This document shows positions 38,901 through 53,900 of a stretch of 64,000 nucleotides of DNA, piece after piece. The stretch lies in contig NW_020170419.1 of the NCBI RefSeq assembly GCF_000524195.1, positions 146,767 to 210,766 of the forward strand. The letters are read 5' to 3'. The notes under the pieces were generated by a model. It did no database searches, was not told the DNA's origin, and saw nothing but the letters and a program-made list of their open reading frames with translations. Position 1 is the first letter of the stretch; every line of letters starts with the position of its first letter. Source of the DNA: Echinococcus granulosus (lineage: Eukaryota; Platyhelminthes; Cestoda; Cyclophyllidea; Taeniidae). The position numbers and the translations under genes are program-made.

Positions 38901-41900
38901 TCCCCAAGAAATAATGATTCCGGTGACAATGTATGACTGAGAGAGAGATAAAGAAGAGACATAGCACATTCAGGAAGATCCTGAAGAATTACGCGCTACT
39001 AGTTGGAGATTAGCGCATCAAGATCAACGCTCAGGTGACAATTTTCTCTAATCCTTTCACTCCTGTACGTCCGCATCAATGGCCTCCTTCAGTAAAAACC
39101 AGACGACCCTTTTGGAGAGCTCTTAGATTTGACTTGATAGACTCAACCGTCTTTTTAAGGACGTAGTTATGAATGATGTCCGTTTCGTGGAACCTGTTTC
39201 GATGTTGATAGATGCTCCTCATGCATTTCTTGCCTCGATATTTTGGGGACCGATTGGTCGTGAGTAGGCGTCCGCACGATCAATGGACATTAAGTCATGA
39301 TGCATGAGTATAAAGCCGGACCTCAGAATGGTCGTAACCTATCACTACGGCGGCCCGGGAGTATGGGGGTGTATACGATTCTTTAATCAGAAAATGTTCT
39401 ACAAGGCATTGAAATCAGTCACGAGGGCGAGCTGTCATCCACAAACCATTATGTTGAACTTCTTCAGCCTGAAAGCGATGGCTAGTGATTATTACAAAAA
39501 TCAGGGTTCTGGATTCGTGCAAAATGGCCTCCCATGACCTATCGGGTGTTATATAGACGGTTGCAGTGTCACTACTAAACGCCGGCATCCTTTTCATGGC
39601 GGCTGTCATCTAAATCAGGTCTTTGTCATTCAAGGTCTACTCATCGTTGTCATCTTGACGGTGCATTTCGCCGGACAAAGACGAAACTCAAAATCGCTTA
39701 GATGCTGTACCGCGATCATCATCGGTCTTCACCGATACAAACTTCCCCGTTGTGGTTTACTTACTCCGACAGGTCGTCAGAATAGTATTTTACTTCGAGT
39801 GCTTCAAAGTCATGCAAATTGATATCTGACGATTGGTTCACAATCTTGCTTCAGCTTGCTGCATAATTGTTCTACCATGTGGGCAAATCGAAGCATCTGG
39901 CACAAAAATGCCTCCTCAAAGGGCAAAGTTGTGTGTCATCCTGGCATTCTGAGGGTGGCTTCCGTTAAACTACGCCACATGCGGTCAATATGACACATTG
40001 AAATGATCCGGCTGTATCAAGCTTCAACTCTACTAGGTACCGAGATTCTGCTATTCCGAAGTGGAGAACGACCGCTGAGTCTCTATCATAAGTGGTCAGA
40101 AGTCGAGTACCTACAATGAAGTTGTTTTGGAGCATGATTCGCACCTTGAAGAGTTCACATTCCTTGATAGCTTCGACAGCTTAGGTGGTTCTGTCACTTG
40201 TGAGTCCTTTACGATAACACACTGATCATAGAAGCCTGCTTCGTTAAAAAATACATTGTTGGTACATCGTTTGTGCGAGGTAGTGCAATGCCAGCGTTCT
40301 ATCTCCTTGAGACTTTACTATGACTGGAAATTCATTGGAAAGTGGCGGAACTTNNNNNNNNNNNNNNNNNNNNNNNNNNNNNNNNNNNNNNNNNNNNNNN
40401 NNNNNNNNNNNNNNNNNNNNNNNNNNNNNNNNNNNNNNNNNNNNNNNNNNNNNTTGACTTTACTGTTGGCGGCTAATGCTTGCAGCCATCCATACGATCC
40501 GCCTTTTTCGCATCATTTGAAGTACATTTCCGACTTGGCAAATCAAAATGTGTCCTAAAGCCTCAAGCAGACCTTGGTGGATAACACAGGGGAGCGACTC
40601 CGAGGGGAGGCGAGGACTTGGCTTATAGAAGGAGTGTGCCTTGTGAACGAACTGCGTCATTTTTAACTGCGCACTTGGCTAAATGGTCTCCTCAGTCCAC
40701 ACAGCTCCTACTTCCATCTAAGCGGGATGGCCGGAAGGCGATCAGAGCCTGTCAACTTTTCTGTACAGTAGCAACAAATCTTATTCCCCTGGTGCTATGG
40801 CCTAATTCAACATCAGAGAATATTCCAAGTGCTACACACAAACTTTAAATAATTCAGCTGTTAAATCGCAAAACGTAGTTTAAAATTTTGCACTTTTAAA
40901 GAAGTTTGTTGAAATCGTACGAAGGAGTTTCAAGATTGCACTAAAGAACGGAATTATGCTTCTAAAAATGCGACATTACGATTTTGGACCCATAAGGGGA
41001 TTTTGAAATACGTCCTATTCATTTTTAGAAACTAATCCATAAATATTTTAGCTTCAGAAACGTGGGAAATTTTAACTGGTAAAACTGGTCAATTTTTCAT
41101 AGCTAATATGCATAATTTATAGCACGACATTTTATTTCCAGGAGCATAAAGTTGGTTTGTATTTTCGAAATAAATTTGATGCACTTTTTCCCGTGTAAAT
41201 TTTAAGTAAAATCCTACTTATCAACGTTTATAAAATCGGTGAATTTAAAACCAGAATCACGTGTTTATTTGAAGAAGTTATTCATACGAAGGCCGGGAAA
41301 AAATTTGCGCGATTTCGAAAAAAGTCGGGATGCATTACTAGTCGAGGCATTCATCGATCATGCAAACTAGAATGTCGTAAATTACATTTTTATAAAATCT
41401 CGTGTCTCCAGAGTCCAGAAAAAATCTCAGCCTCTAAACTGCCTTTTCTACCGCACTTCTAGCTTTCGACTGTCAGTTCTTTCCCCCAACGGATCACGTG
41501 ATGGCCTAGTGTCAAGAGAGGGTGACGGTCATAACTTAGAAAGGAGGGGAGAGGAAGTCGGGGAACTATTATTGGAAAGCAACGGAGGATGACGCGGTAT
41601 CGACTCTCTACAGCAATTAAAGTGCAAATCTTTTACGGTTATGGGGTCTTGTCTTGTAAAGGACAGGCCTTTCTTCCAATTGGTAGACTAGTTGTCCCGA
41701 CTGTCTGTAAGGCAAAGATTTTTCCCACGTACATTTGTGATCTAAGGCATAATTTTTTAGACTCCAGCAGGCGAAAAATTCCTTTCAAACCCCGCCATTT
41801 GCAGTCTACCGCATATACGAAGCTTACAGGACCTGATGGAGGTAAAGAAGTGAAGTACCAGTAGCTTCACATAATCCTGCTTCGGTGTCAAGAATGGAGG

Positions 41901-44900
41901 ACTTTTATCTTTTCACAATTCATTTCCTGACTAATCATTCTGCCATCTCGAATTGCGCCTTAAACAGGGGTCATACAGCAGAAGAAAATTTGATGAAAAG
42001 CGACTTGAACGGGGTATCTAGAGGAGATCAGCTCAAGTTCCGCCCACCATATTCAATCCCGTAAATTTAAGCAGGCGAGGTCTTTAGGCTCCAAATTGCT
42101 TGCCTTTGCTTGCCGATATAGCAATCCAGCCATACCTACGGCCTTCCCGCTTAACTCTTTTATGGCTCATTACGACTTGAGGCAACACTCGGAGGGAGGG
42201 GGAGAAGCGCTACTTTGGTGGCAATGGTGGGCAAATCCTATCCGAAAAGAGTAGCCACCCTCGTTTCTATGGCTGAATATCAAGTCATGATGTCATGAAA
42301 GAGAGACATCTACGCCATATGGCTGGTTTCGGGGAGAATCTCGACGGGTGATAATAAAATGAAGTCTGTCACTGGCAATTATATCTCCAAATTCCTGGTC
42401 TGTGGGCAGGCTAACGACAGCTGAAACCATAATAGACATGAAAGGTGTTAGGATTTCTGCATCTCTACTGGCTGAGTGGGACACAGACAGACGGCTGGGA
42501 AGGGGGAGAAGGGTGGAACAGGCGCATATGAAGCCACTTCAAACCGTCTTGTGCTGAGTAGCTTCTCTACGAACATTCCTCAGCCCTGAACAACGCGAAG
42601 CCAGTGGATCCGCGTTCCCACCAGTACAGTCCTCAAACGGGCGAAAGCCCGATACAGTGGAATCACCGAGGTGCAACACTGAGGATGGAATCAAAAGTCT
42701 TCTCGTCCTCATGAAAGCCTAATAATGCCCGTTTCTAATTAAGTAAAAATACCAGCCAAGAAAATATTGGAAACAGCACGCAAATAAAGGACGGATTAAG
42801 TACTTTGTTGAACCGCAGTTTTGGCCACATAGGCCTAACAGTTACGCCTCTAAAATTTCAGATCTTCTATAGGCGAAAAATCTTTCCTTATATAACACAC
42901 CTAGGTTCAATAGTACCAAATCAAACTAAGGTTATTTACTTTTTCCAATTTATAGTGAATAATGCACGACTTTTCTGCCTAACTTCCTTAGAAATATCCA
43001 TAGCAACATTTGTTTGTACAATAAGTTCGAATAATAATAAATTTTTTAAAAAAAGTTTAAAAATGAGAACGATATGAGTGGATGAAAAATATGAGAACAA
43101 TGGAACTTCCCACTAATTGTCTGAGGAGTAAAAGAAAACGAGGCAATAAATTAAATTATTTAGAAATTTATACGAGATTTTTTAGCTGATAGACTACTAA
43201 TAACACCAGAGAATTAATTGCTCCCATAAATGTTAAGTAAATTGATAAGGCACTTCTTCTTTCAAAACTTTAGTGAGAAGTCCTGCGTTTTGTTTTAATA
43301 ACTCGGGGGACTGAATGAAAAAATCGATGGCCATCGTTGCGCCGGAGCGCCATTTAAAAGCCCTAACATCCGCGTAATTAGCGTACAACAATCGCATCTC
43401 ACGCGAACATTACTCGAGGCAGTATTTTGGAACGCTGCCTTCATGCTCCACTTCGGCGCGGGAGTTTTGGTGGCACACAGACGCTGATTAATCGACAGAG
43501 GGGGGGACAAGGGGTTGGGCGGCCTACTTTAAAAGAGGGTGGGGTGGCATCCAGATTACGGCAATTTAGAGTGTACGGATCAACTATTTTTAGACAGCGC
43601 AGAGCGGAGTGTGTGATCGTGCAGCAAACGAATTTGCATTTGCATGAACGCAGGCAGGAGGGTTGGGAGGGGAGTTTAAAATGGTCGCCCCGCTCTCCAC
43701 CACATTTTGCTACCTTTTTAAGGGCAGCGCCCACTTGCTAATGCGAGCATAATCTTCGCAGAGTATCGGTGATGGTGATGCATTAGGGGATATTCGTTTC
43801 GCTCTCTATCCAACTTTCCCGCTCTACTCCTATGAACTCAAAGCAGGTTGACTAAAACAAACGGCGCGTTGGATGCACACTTTTGCAAAGGAGATTGAAC
43901 ACAACATGTCATGAAGGTGAAGACGAAATGACAAGCTGTGGTGTTGCATGAGAAAAATAATTAATCGCTGGAAGGTATTTCATGAGGAAATGTGATTGTT
44001 TGACTACTTAAACGTTTCAAAATCAAAAAATGGCACATGTTTTTGCAGTCCCTGGCATTTTTGTCATTTTAAACAGGGCTATTCCAAGCCAAGGCCGTGT
44101 TGTTCAAAACGCCTTTGTCACAAAACGGTTGATTTAAAATTATGAGGAATGGGTGACTTCGACTCCGACTACAGGAAGCGGGACTAAATTTAAACAACGT
44201 GGTAAGTATTTACGCCGCGTAACTATCGAATAACTTTCTGCACTTCGTAGGGAGGTTGCAAAGTGCAAGCGGTCGTTTGTAAGCACGCCTATCAAAGATG
44301 AGGGAGATGGGTAGATATGCATCAGTCCGCCGTATCTGCTGAACTAAATGGGGCGGGGGAATTGTGTTTGTTTGCCTAAAAAAACCCATTTTTAGCAAAA
44401 ATATTTGCTACGGAGAATTTGAAGAAGGTAGGGAATGCATTTTTGGAACGGTAAGTTCAGAAACGGCTTAAATGAACAATAGCTTAATGCCGAGCCTTTC
44501 AAAGGTAGATGCTTCTCGGTGGGGAAAGTTCTTGGGTGGGCGAGTTCGCTCGAGCAAAAATCAACCGCAAATGTCATAGCAGCTCCCGGCCTAATGGCAT
44601 GTCACAGCTACCAACCAATGACACAATCTCCAAAATCTGTCAATTCAACCTGCATCACTTTCCCATTTAAAGAAAGATGCAGTGCACTTTAATTTGTTTA
44701 CCAAGTGAAAGACGCAGTTGGTACAGGGTATCTCCTCCTGCATCCAAATAACCCCAATTAATACAATTTCCAATGAAAAGTAGGACCGAGGAGTCCCATC
44801 GAGGGCAACTCGCATTACGGAACGGAAGCTCTGTGGCCTGTCGCCTATCACCACTGTTGTAGGGCTTTGATTATACTTCCCTAGCAAAGGTAGCTCGAAT

Positions 44901-47900
44901 ATTTGTCAGCCTCGTAACATCGCTGGCAGTAAATCGGACGCAATGCTAGGTATTCATTTAATTCGCGACGTTAATTAAGCCACCGCCATATGCCTCCCAA
45001 ATCACAAAAATCCAGGAACCATTACCCAGAATGCCTGTCCCAAGAGCCTCGCATAAAACCGCCAACGGACAGTACATCCGAACAGCCCCAATGCATGTGT
45101 TCACCAGTGTGTGTTCTTGTATTCGCCTCTACCCCGGGGGAAGTGGGTATTTTTAACATTGGAACATGCCTCCGCACAGGACATGGGAACATGCCTGACC
45201 ATAACCTAAGGGCGCAGGACTATATTGGGCAGCGACTGGACAAAATGCGCCTACGATTGGTGCTTTGGAGCAACAAGGCTGGCTGGCTGGCTGGCTGGTT
45301 GGCAAGCAGACAGGCAGGCAGCAGCTATCCAGCTAGCCAGGTGGGTAGGTAGTGGGGCAGCAAGCTACGATCCTGCATACAAGGCGAGGGAGTTCCTTGT
45401 TTATCTTAAGCTGTGTGATTTACGCACACCAGGTGCTATATCGACCCCTCGGTGGGCGCGATTCTCCAGCGGTGGAATAGACTTTGCCCATTCCTCCTTA
45501 CAATTATGTAAAGCCCGAGCCTTGGACACAGACGTATGCACTTTTAGGGGATTGTCTTAGGACATACCACTTTGAATTGTTCACACCTAGTGACTCCTAA
45601 GCCAATGTTCTCAATTCGGTGGTTACCATGGTTACCTCAGGGTCATATTCGTGAACCCAATTTAACAAAAAAATGGCACAAGCTTACTGGTAAAAGTTCC
45701 TTAAGCAAATAAAATTTATAAAAATATTGAGAAGTAAGCATTGTTTGCGAAAACTTAAAAAGTATAATGCCTTTTTGCAAGAAAAAACAAAGTTCCATTC
45801 CATTTTTAACAAATTTTAAAATGCAATAAATCAACCTGGCGGAGATGGGACGTTTTAATTTGTGCAGCTAGTAAAATGTCACGGCGGAGTAAAGTCAAAT
45901 CAACAAGGAATTTTTCGTGAATATTAGTTAGTTAACAAAAAAAACAAAGACGGAAAAATACTTAAACCTTTGCAAAGGAGTTTTTTACTCCAGTGCTTTG
46001 GCATCAACCCAATAAAACAGAAACGTTACCTAGCTTTCACCTATCCATTAGGCCTGATAACAGCGATGGAATGGATATGAACTAATAAATACCTGAAAAA
46101 AAGTTGGTTAAGCCATTGTTAAGGTCACGTTAAATTCAGTTCATCGTTTCTAGGCATGCATTTTAAAGCATTGGGGCAAACGCATCACCCCATCATCACT
46201 ACAGCGCGCATTATTTTGCCCTCCACCAATTTCCGCTTCTTCGGAACCCGGCAATGAAGAGGCTCCAAGGCAAGAGAAATTCGCCATCACATTTAATGTG
46301 TGGCATTAGGAGAGGGCGCGGCAAATGCTACTAGAGCGTACAGTCCGTAAGTGGACCAAACAGTGATTGTTGCGATGAATTACACAAGGCTACATGCCTC
46401 GGATTTGGGCAAATACCTCATTTCTGACAATAGTGGGAAACTGCGTGTCATTGCCGGTGATCGAGACTATGGTGTCAAGAATGAAAAAAACATTTGGCAA
46501 TGTTTAACGTGAGTGATGGACCAATTAAATGTTTCTTGCTTCAGCTACGTAAATCTTGGAAAAAAATATCAAAGCGAGTCTCATATGCATCGGATTGGCA
46601 AATAAACGCATCGCTGGTTACCCCCAAATGACCCACTAGGTAACCGCCTCACACCCCTAAGGCACCATTCCATGCCTAGCCGACTACGCAGCGGCCGACA
46701 CTGCTGGTCGCTTGCTGAAGTCTGAGGTTTGGCCACCTATTACAACCAAATGCAAAATAAATGCGTAAAAAAGGCAATTTTTCATCAAAAATCGCCAGCA
46801 TTGGCGAAATGAACTGATCGGAAGCACTACGCAGCATAACGAGGCGAAAATATTTACACTTTGGCTGGAGTGGAAGATACCACCTGATCTCATTCTCACC
46901 CCCATCCGCCGTACTCCCTTGATACTTCAACAAGCTAATAGAAAAATAATATCAACTTTTCGTGGACGCCAGGCAATAACTCAATCGGATGCAAAATAAG
47001 AAGGGACAAGAATGAAGCTGACTAGGATTGGGTTTCCTCCTGGCTTCCGTAGACAATACTCAAGAAAGGTGGAATTTATGGCTGGAGGGGCATTATAGAT
47101 GGCAACTTCAACAGGGAAATCGGTGTCAAATACCTTCCAGATTTTCTATTTTTATTCCCGACTTAATGCAACTCCTTTCCTCCGGAAAGAAAAATAAATC
47201 AGGTCTAAAAGTCCCAAAAACAAATCACTTCTGAAAATCAGACACAACAACACACGAAACAAAAGGGAAGTAATTCCCTTTGGGAAAATTTGTTTTCTGA
47301 TGTCTTTTTTAATTCATAAAATGTTCAGCAAAAAGTGGGGTGCTCCACTCGAAAAAAGCGGTAAAGTGGAACAGCAACCCCACTTTTTTCAAAGAAGCAA
47401 AAGCGTGTTTATAGAAATTTTGCTCAGTTATTTTGCTAAAGTTGAGTAAGCAACTGAAGGCGATAATTTTGCGCTGTTGAATAAACGGGTTGTCATCAGT
47501 TGACTTCTTGAATGTGAACTTTAAATGATCTACCTCGTCTTGTTTTAATGGTCCATTGTTAGTTTTCGCATAAACTACAATTTGTTTGAGTACAGAACGC
47601 CTTCCTTGATAATTGGTCAGGTACTAAACAAAAAGATTATTTCAACTTTTCAAGACAGGTTATGAACACCACAGAACTTTTCCACAAAAGAGCATCAAAG
47701 TGGGTATTTTTCGCCCTTATAATGATCCATTTCCACCAAGATAGTTGAGTCCTGTGGATCCCCATTTGTTGCAATCGCCAACGATGCTTTAATGATCAGG
47801 ACATACCTTTGAGGCTATTTTTGACCAATTCCACACCAAGCAACACTTCGAGGGTTTTGCTTTAAAATCAAACATGCAAAGCGCATAAATTTACCTTAAT

Positions 47901-50900
47901 TATTCATGACGTAAAGCCATACCTAGCGAAATAAAAGGCGAATTCCACAACGAGGCCTTTTTATCAGTGACTGTATGTGTGTGTGCGCGCCTTCAAAGGT
48001 CAAATACAGCGCTAGGAGAGGAGGTTTTTCAGTCTAGGAATGAAGACAACTCCATTTATTCACTTGCCAGTGCTTGATTAAGGGGGGAGGCAGTTTTTGG
48101 TTTCTCCTTTTTTCCTGCATAAAGCGCTCGCATCGATGAACTTTAATGGACTGGAGTCGGAGTGTGATAAAAATAGAAACCGTGTTAGGTTGTTTTTTAG
48201 CAAGCGCGTGATAACTTTACTACTGGGGATTTAAAGTGGTTCTTGAGACCAAAAATAGGCGATAAAGAGTGGCCTCATCAGAGAAAATGTTCTCCTCCAC
48301 TCAGCCATACATCCACTCAGGTACCGTTGAGCGCCGAGGACGTTGCTCAGACGAGCTCGACCAGGGTGCTGGAGTAAAAATCTGCCACCAGAGACGCAAT
48401 ATTTTAGTGGTCTCCAGCGCTAAGCTGCCCACCAGGTAGGAAACATTCCACCTCCATCGTGGCGATTTTACCTCCGCCTGTTTGTTTGCGAAACCAGTTG
48501 GTACAACTAGCCATTACAACCTGTCTCCTATTTTTGACGCCGACAAAATACCCTTGTGCTGGTACTTCAGTCCTCTGCAAGCCTGCCCCCACACAGCGCT
48601 CTGACCTTTGAAATGGGACTTGCAAACATCTCACTGGGGTTGTTGAGGGGGGAAGGTGTGTTTGAAGTTCCGAGCCAAAAGTAATTTCTTCCCAATTAGC
48701 GAATTCTCACTTTATCTACCCGGACGTCAAGCGACCAAAGTAGGCAAAAAAGATAAAAAGTAGAGCCACTAATTTATCACAAAAATATGATTTTAAATTG
48801 TTTAAGTCGCCAAACAAATTGTCTTTGCCACCTCGACTGTATTTAAACAGACTGGACGGTAACTAAACTAAATTATTTTACTGACTTCTGAACAGCTTCC
48901 ATTCTTCCAAATCCTCATTCATGCTGTAATAGATGTTTGTTTGAATGCACCTTCTTTTTAGGCGACAGGCGATCAGATTAAACACCCGCGCGGATGAGCA
49001 GGTGACATCGAGAGCCATGCCGGAAGGACAAAAAGAGTCTAAACCCCTCCCCCTAAATTTTTTGCAAAAACTTCACCATATAATGCATGAATTTATGTTT
49101 TTTGTGAAAAGAATTTCTTCGGAATCATTTATGGTCAAGACGATCTTCAACGGGGGGGTTTAAAGGCCGCCTAAACTTTAGCGACATGTTTGACCGCCTT
49201 TTTGTTTTTCTTTTTGGCAAGCATTAGGGAGCTTTTACAAGTTTTGAGTAAATATTTCCCTGTCCTCCTTTTTCTTCCTTTCTCATCACCAACTCACCTT
49301 AGTTTTTGTGGAGATTACCGAGGCCACATTCTCCGTTAAAGAAATTAAGAATATATATCCATTGTATACGAAACACCTCCGATGAAGCCACAAAGACTTG
49401 GGCGGTCTCTGTAAAACAACGAAATAAGGGAAATAAGTAAAAGGGGCGAAGAAGGAAAGCTCCTTGTTTGTTTATCTAGGCGACATCAATTGGCGCCAAG
49501 ACCAAAGCGAGTCATCTCGACTGTTTTGCAACAGCCCGGTCTACTGAAAGCGCTTCGACGAGGGAGCTGGTGAAGTGACTTGTTCAACTGGAGGGGCATA
49601 GGAGGGGACCCCAAGGTGATTGGGTGGGAGGGGAGAGAAAAAGGAGGCAAAAGTTAGTACTTTAAATTTATGTAGCAGACAGTGTAAAAAAGTGAGAAAA
49701 TCTTTCTTTTTTCCTAAAAAAAGTAGGATATTCAAGAGCCGTCGAGATTATGTTTGTGCAGGATGATGACTCCTCTGCGCAAAAGATGATAAAGTGGGAT
49801 GTCAAAGCGATTAACTTTTCCATTATTTTTAAGGGGAAGTTGAGCGGTGGAAAGGTCAAAGACTTGTTTACTCCTGTTTCAAGCGTTCGCAGTAATGAAG
49901 GCGCTCTTAGATCTTGGGGGATGGAGGAGTGGGGAGGAGTGGAGAGGTATTTACTGGCATCCCCCTTTAAACGTCAATGGGGCGATTGTAGTTGTTTCAA
50001 CATATTCTAGTAGTTTTTAAATTTCAGGGCACATTTATCCCTTGATCCCCATCATAGATTCAATACTTTAATTGTTTGTTTAACTCTAGGTTTTGGTAAC
50101 GGACCATCTAAGGGGCTCCGACGGGCGGCCTGGCTTCAGGACCATGTCAGTAGCCCCAAGCCCTCCTGTTCGTCGACAATGCATATTCTGATCGGGTGTT
50201 ATGTCTTTCTTCTCATTCAGGGAAGTCTTGAAGTGCTACGTTAGAAGCGTCGAGTCTCATCTGGAGGTGCTGTACCCTTTCCTCAATGCCTTCGTCAGTG
50301 GGAAGGACGATCGTTTCACCCTTTGCTCTAGAGTTGTTGGGGAAGGAGAGGCTTCGCAGGCTTCATCGCACCTCTGAACCTTCTAGCAGAGGAGGGAAGT
50401 GGCCGAGAGCTTGCATAATTCAGCTACCTTGAGAGAGTTAACAAAAATGCCATGTTCGCTGCATTGATGGCAACGGCTACCAAAGACGCTTGAGACTGGG
50501 ATGAATAAAGGCGACCGCAGAAGTGTTCATGGCCATATTAACCGAAATTAAGGCAGCTTGGGTGCATTTCTCGTGAAGATGCTTCCTTCTTCCTCTAGAA
50601 GAGATAAATTGTTGTACGGTTGGCCGTCAGATGATCAAAATATTGGGCGAATTTACAACAAGGCATGGATACCTCCTATGACCCATTGAAGATTGAACAA
50701 ACCTGTCAAAGATACGCGTAGATTTTTGACAGTCCGTCAGTAGGGCACTTTTTATCTGTGTTCTGTGCTATTTCGAACTTTCCTATCAGCGCAGGGACCT
50801 CATATCCCAGCTAGATTTCACTCCTTTGGGATGGGAGAGAGGAAGGGTGGGAGGAAAAGAGATGGGAGGGGAAGGGGAAGATGAGACACGGCCTCATGTC

Positions 50901-53900
50901 ATCTTTTGCAAGTCTTAGAGGATACAAAACCCTAACTCGAATCTCTTCGACGAACGGTCCGACGTAAGTATTTCCTTACTTCAGACAAACCGAAAGTAAA
51001 ACCCCTTTTAATATCAGACTCTCAACTCGAGAGGAAAAATCAGAGCATTCTTACGTATTTCACCGACATCTAAGTTGGTTTATTTCCTGCATGAATTTCA
51101 CATTTTAAAAATGAAAAATTAAATATATAAAACAAACTTGCAGCATTTCTGTCGTGCTACCTTTTTTGGTCCCAAAAGGGCATTCAACTGTAGCGAAAAG
51201 TGAAGCTAGATGGGAGACACAAAAAATTTCTCTCATGCATGCACCTTCACTAATTGCTTTTCTGCCTTAATTAGAGCACCCAGTTCCCATAAAATGTTTT
51301 TTTCTTTCCTTGGAATCGAAGAAATTGGGGTGGGATGAGTGAAATAGTCTTCCAGTCGGATCATCAAAGGAGGGAGAAGCAAAACAGGGTGCATTCCAAA
51401 TCTTCCTTAGAAAAAAAAGAACTACAAACACCCAAACGTACGGTGTTTTCATCACCCTCCAATGCCACAATGACATTCGCCACGGGAATCGCCTCGTCCA
51501 CTTGTCGCTGTGCTTCACTGTGAACAGTCCGATGGGAAATGAAGAGGTGCCGACGTCTACGACGCTGCTCCAGGCTTGATATCAACTTGGTCGATGTCGG
51601 TGGTGGCGATAGTGGTGATGTGGGCTCCCCTTTTTCACCCTCCACTCGAACTATCAGCACCTCGTCAGCTGAACTTCGTCGATGCTGCATGGAAGGGGCT
51701 GAACTGGTGCAGTTCTCTCGCTCCTCGCTGGAGGGCGCCTTGGTTGAGGCCAGAACCGAGGTCAACTTCAAAGTACGCAAGACGGTAGGGGGGTTATTTT
51801 CACCTCGTGGGTATTTTGAAAGAAGTCCTCTCGTAGAACCTCATAAAGTCAGCTGAATCAACTTAGGCCTGTCAAAAGTCAACTTCGCTTTTTCTATACC
51901 TATCAGGTCTTTAAAGAACCAGAAATTTGAAGTGGAAATGTTAAAATTAGCGCCTTTTAAAATAGCTTTGACCATATGTCATCATTTTTTCCGCCTTCTG
52001 TTCAAAGAAAAGAAGGGTGGCCTTACCGAATCGCCATAGATGTGGCGATAGCGTCGAAGATTACGAACATTCCGAGCAATGTGTTGATGATACAACCGTT
52101 GTTGGTAGGTGGTCTCACCTCTGAATTGAACAGCAAAAAAAAAAAAATAACTTTGATGGCTTCTTAACAAGAGAAAAACAAAATTTATGTTGTTCTTTGT
52201 TAGCTGGATCAATGGGGAGTAGATTCTTCACTCGTACCATCAATTTGACCGGTTTCTGGAATGATAGTTGGCCACGTGATCGGTCAAATGACGTGGGGTC
52301 ATGTGATTCCATTGTGACCTACGAAACAATAGGACTCAAATTGACGAACATCACGTGACCACGAGAGGAGCCAAAACAAACTGCCTTTACGAACGAATGG
52401 TCTTTTATCTTATCAATCAACAATGGATCCGATTTCCAGTCTTGACTTGATTACTGCTCACTTTTGACACAGCCAGACGACTTTCTGATAGCTGGTTAAA
52501 TAAAATGCCACCAATCACTGGACCAAGTTTTCAATCACTGCCGAGAAGAGATAGCAAATTTTTGGAAGTAAAATTAACTTTTACTTGAGCTAGTTACTTG
52601 GTCGCCTAGCATGGTGTTGGGACTGTCACGACACGCATTCAGGGCTCTTTTGACATTTTTAATAACTGTTCGTCTCCTCGAGGATAAATTGTAGAGCTCG
52701 TGATCGTGGAAATAGCCAAGTGAACGTTCGAGGGGCTCCGGAGTCCTAATCTTTGACCTCGGACATTGAAGACTGTAGAGAGACGAACGAATCAGTGTGT
52801 CATCTAGAATTCCCCTCCAGTTTAAACAGAAGGCTACTGCGCAGGCTATAGAGTAAATAACTTTACAAGGAGGTAGGACCTTCTTTAAAGATGCAAACCC
52901 TTTGGCCTCCGCAGACTGAACACGCCTGTAACCTTTCAGACCCGCTGTACCTCAATAATACATCTTCCAAACTGATAAGGCAACCCTCGGAGTGGGGCAC
53001 TACGTTGACAGGAACTGCGAGTGGACCCAGTAGAAAGAGGCAGACATTCCCGTTTCTATGGCTATCTGCTGCGTGTTATGTAAGTCTGTGGGGACTTCCG
53101 ACTGAAGGGGCTAAAAAAGCGACGTCTGCTCCCGGCTATTATCCTCCCAAATTCCTGTTTCGCAGGAAGACCAATAACAATTGAAGCTTCCATCCATGAG
53201 AGCTGGAAGGAATCCAGAAAAAAGGACTAGGAGACAATGAAATGGAAACAAAACAGCATGTGAATCTAACTCAATTCGTCCTTAAATTAGTAACTCCCTT
53301 TTTGGGCTTGTGCTCTCACGGACATTGTCCAGCCCTGGGTGACACGGAACTAGGGTATCTTCCAAAGCGGACGAAATGTCGGTTAAAGGGAAAACAAAAA
53401 AATACATTAATAACGCCTCCATGATATCTTGATGCCTACCCTTTTTGCCTCGTAAAGGACACACCGACTGGGTTTTAACGATCTTGTAGAGGTCTGAAGG
53501 CCCTACTCGAAAGGAAAACATCTTGACCTTTTTTTACTGCGACCTTTTAATCACCACAACTTATGATGCATATCAGTGGGGCTGCGAAAGCCTTCCAAGA
53601 AGACTCCCATGAAGTAAATTCGTCCAATTTTCCCAGTAAGGAACTATTTAGCCATCGTTTTCTGGGCACTGTTTTCTACAGCATTGGGGGGATCAAGCAC
53701 TCCCCTATTCAGCTCTCATCGCCTTCCAGTTTTCCTTCACCCCCTGTATGTGGCAGTAGTCATGGTTCACTGAATGTCCCGAAAGTTCTACATCTATCAG
53801 TTTTTCCTCTCTTCAGTCTACTCATCCGGAAATGAATTTTTACCTTAGGGATATTTTTTTACCAAGAAAAGCAACCCCGTGATGGAGTGCTGCTTCTTCT

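Larger units (their letters stand above)
36922..51441 (-). other. RhoGAP intron 5 (about 14.5 kb, contains the N gap)
   Basis: The intron is inferred from phase-0 exons on each side. It holds decayed coding-like DNA at 38.7-40.8 kb, the 100-N gap, a GGCT microsatellite and one repeat-family copy near 50.1 kb. Missing exons in this interval, including in the gap, are quite possible. Confidence 0.45.

Noticed and set aside
42639..42652. CGGGCGAAAGCCCG hairpin with a GAAA loop
   Set aside because: A neat tetraloop hairpin, but it is too short and isolated to support an RNA gene.
43427..43741. About 100-codon open frames on both strands
   Set aside because: Frames exist on both strands over the same GC-rich, simple sequence; no conserved motif, no acceptor-donor pair fitting the host gene's phases.
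44990..45560. Two overlapping plus-strand open frames of over 100 codons
   Set aside because: Composition is driven by the GGCT microsatellite, frames overlap each other, and there is no family motif or splice context.
48404..48634. Minus-strand ATG with MASCTNWFRKQTGG and a GTAAAA donor
   Set aside because: Looks like a possible alternative first exon, but the donor phase (1) does not fit exon 6 (phase 0) and there is no conservation evidence.
51539..51856. 105-codon plus-strand open frame
   Set aside because: It is the antisense shadow of RhoGAP exon 5 and has no features of its own.
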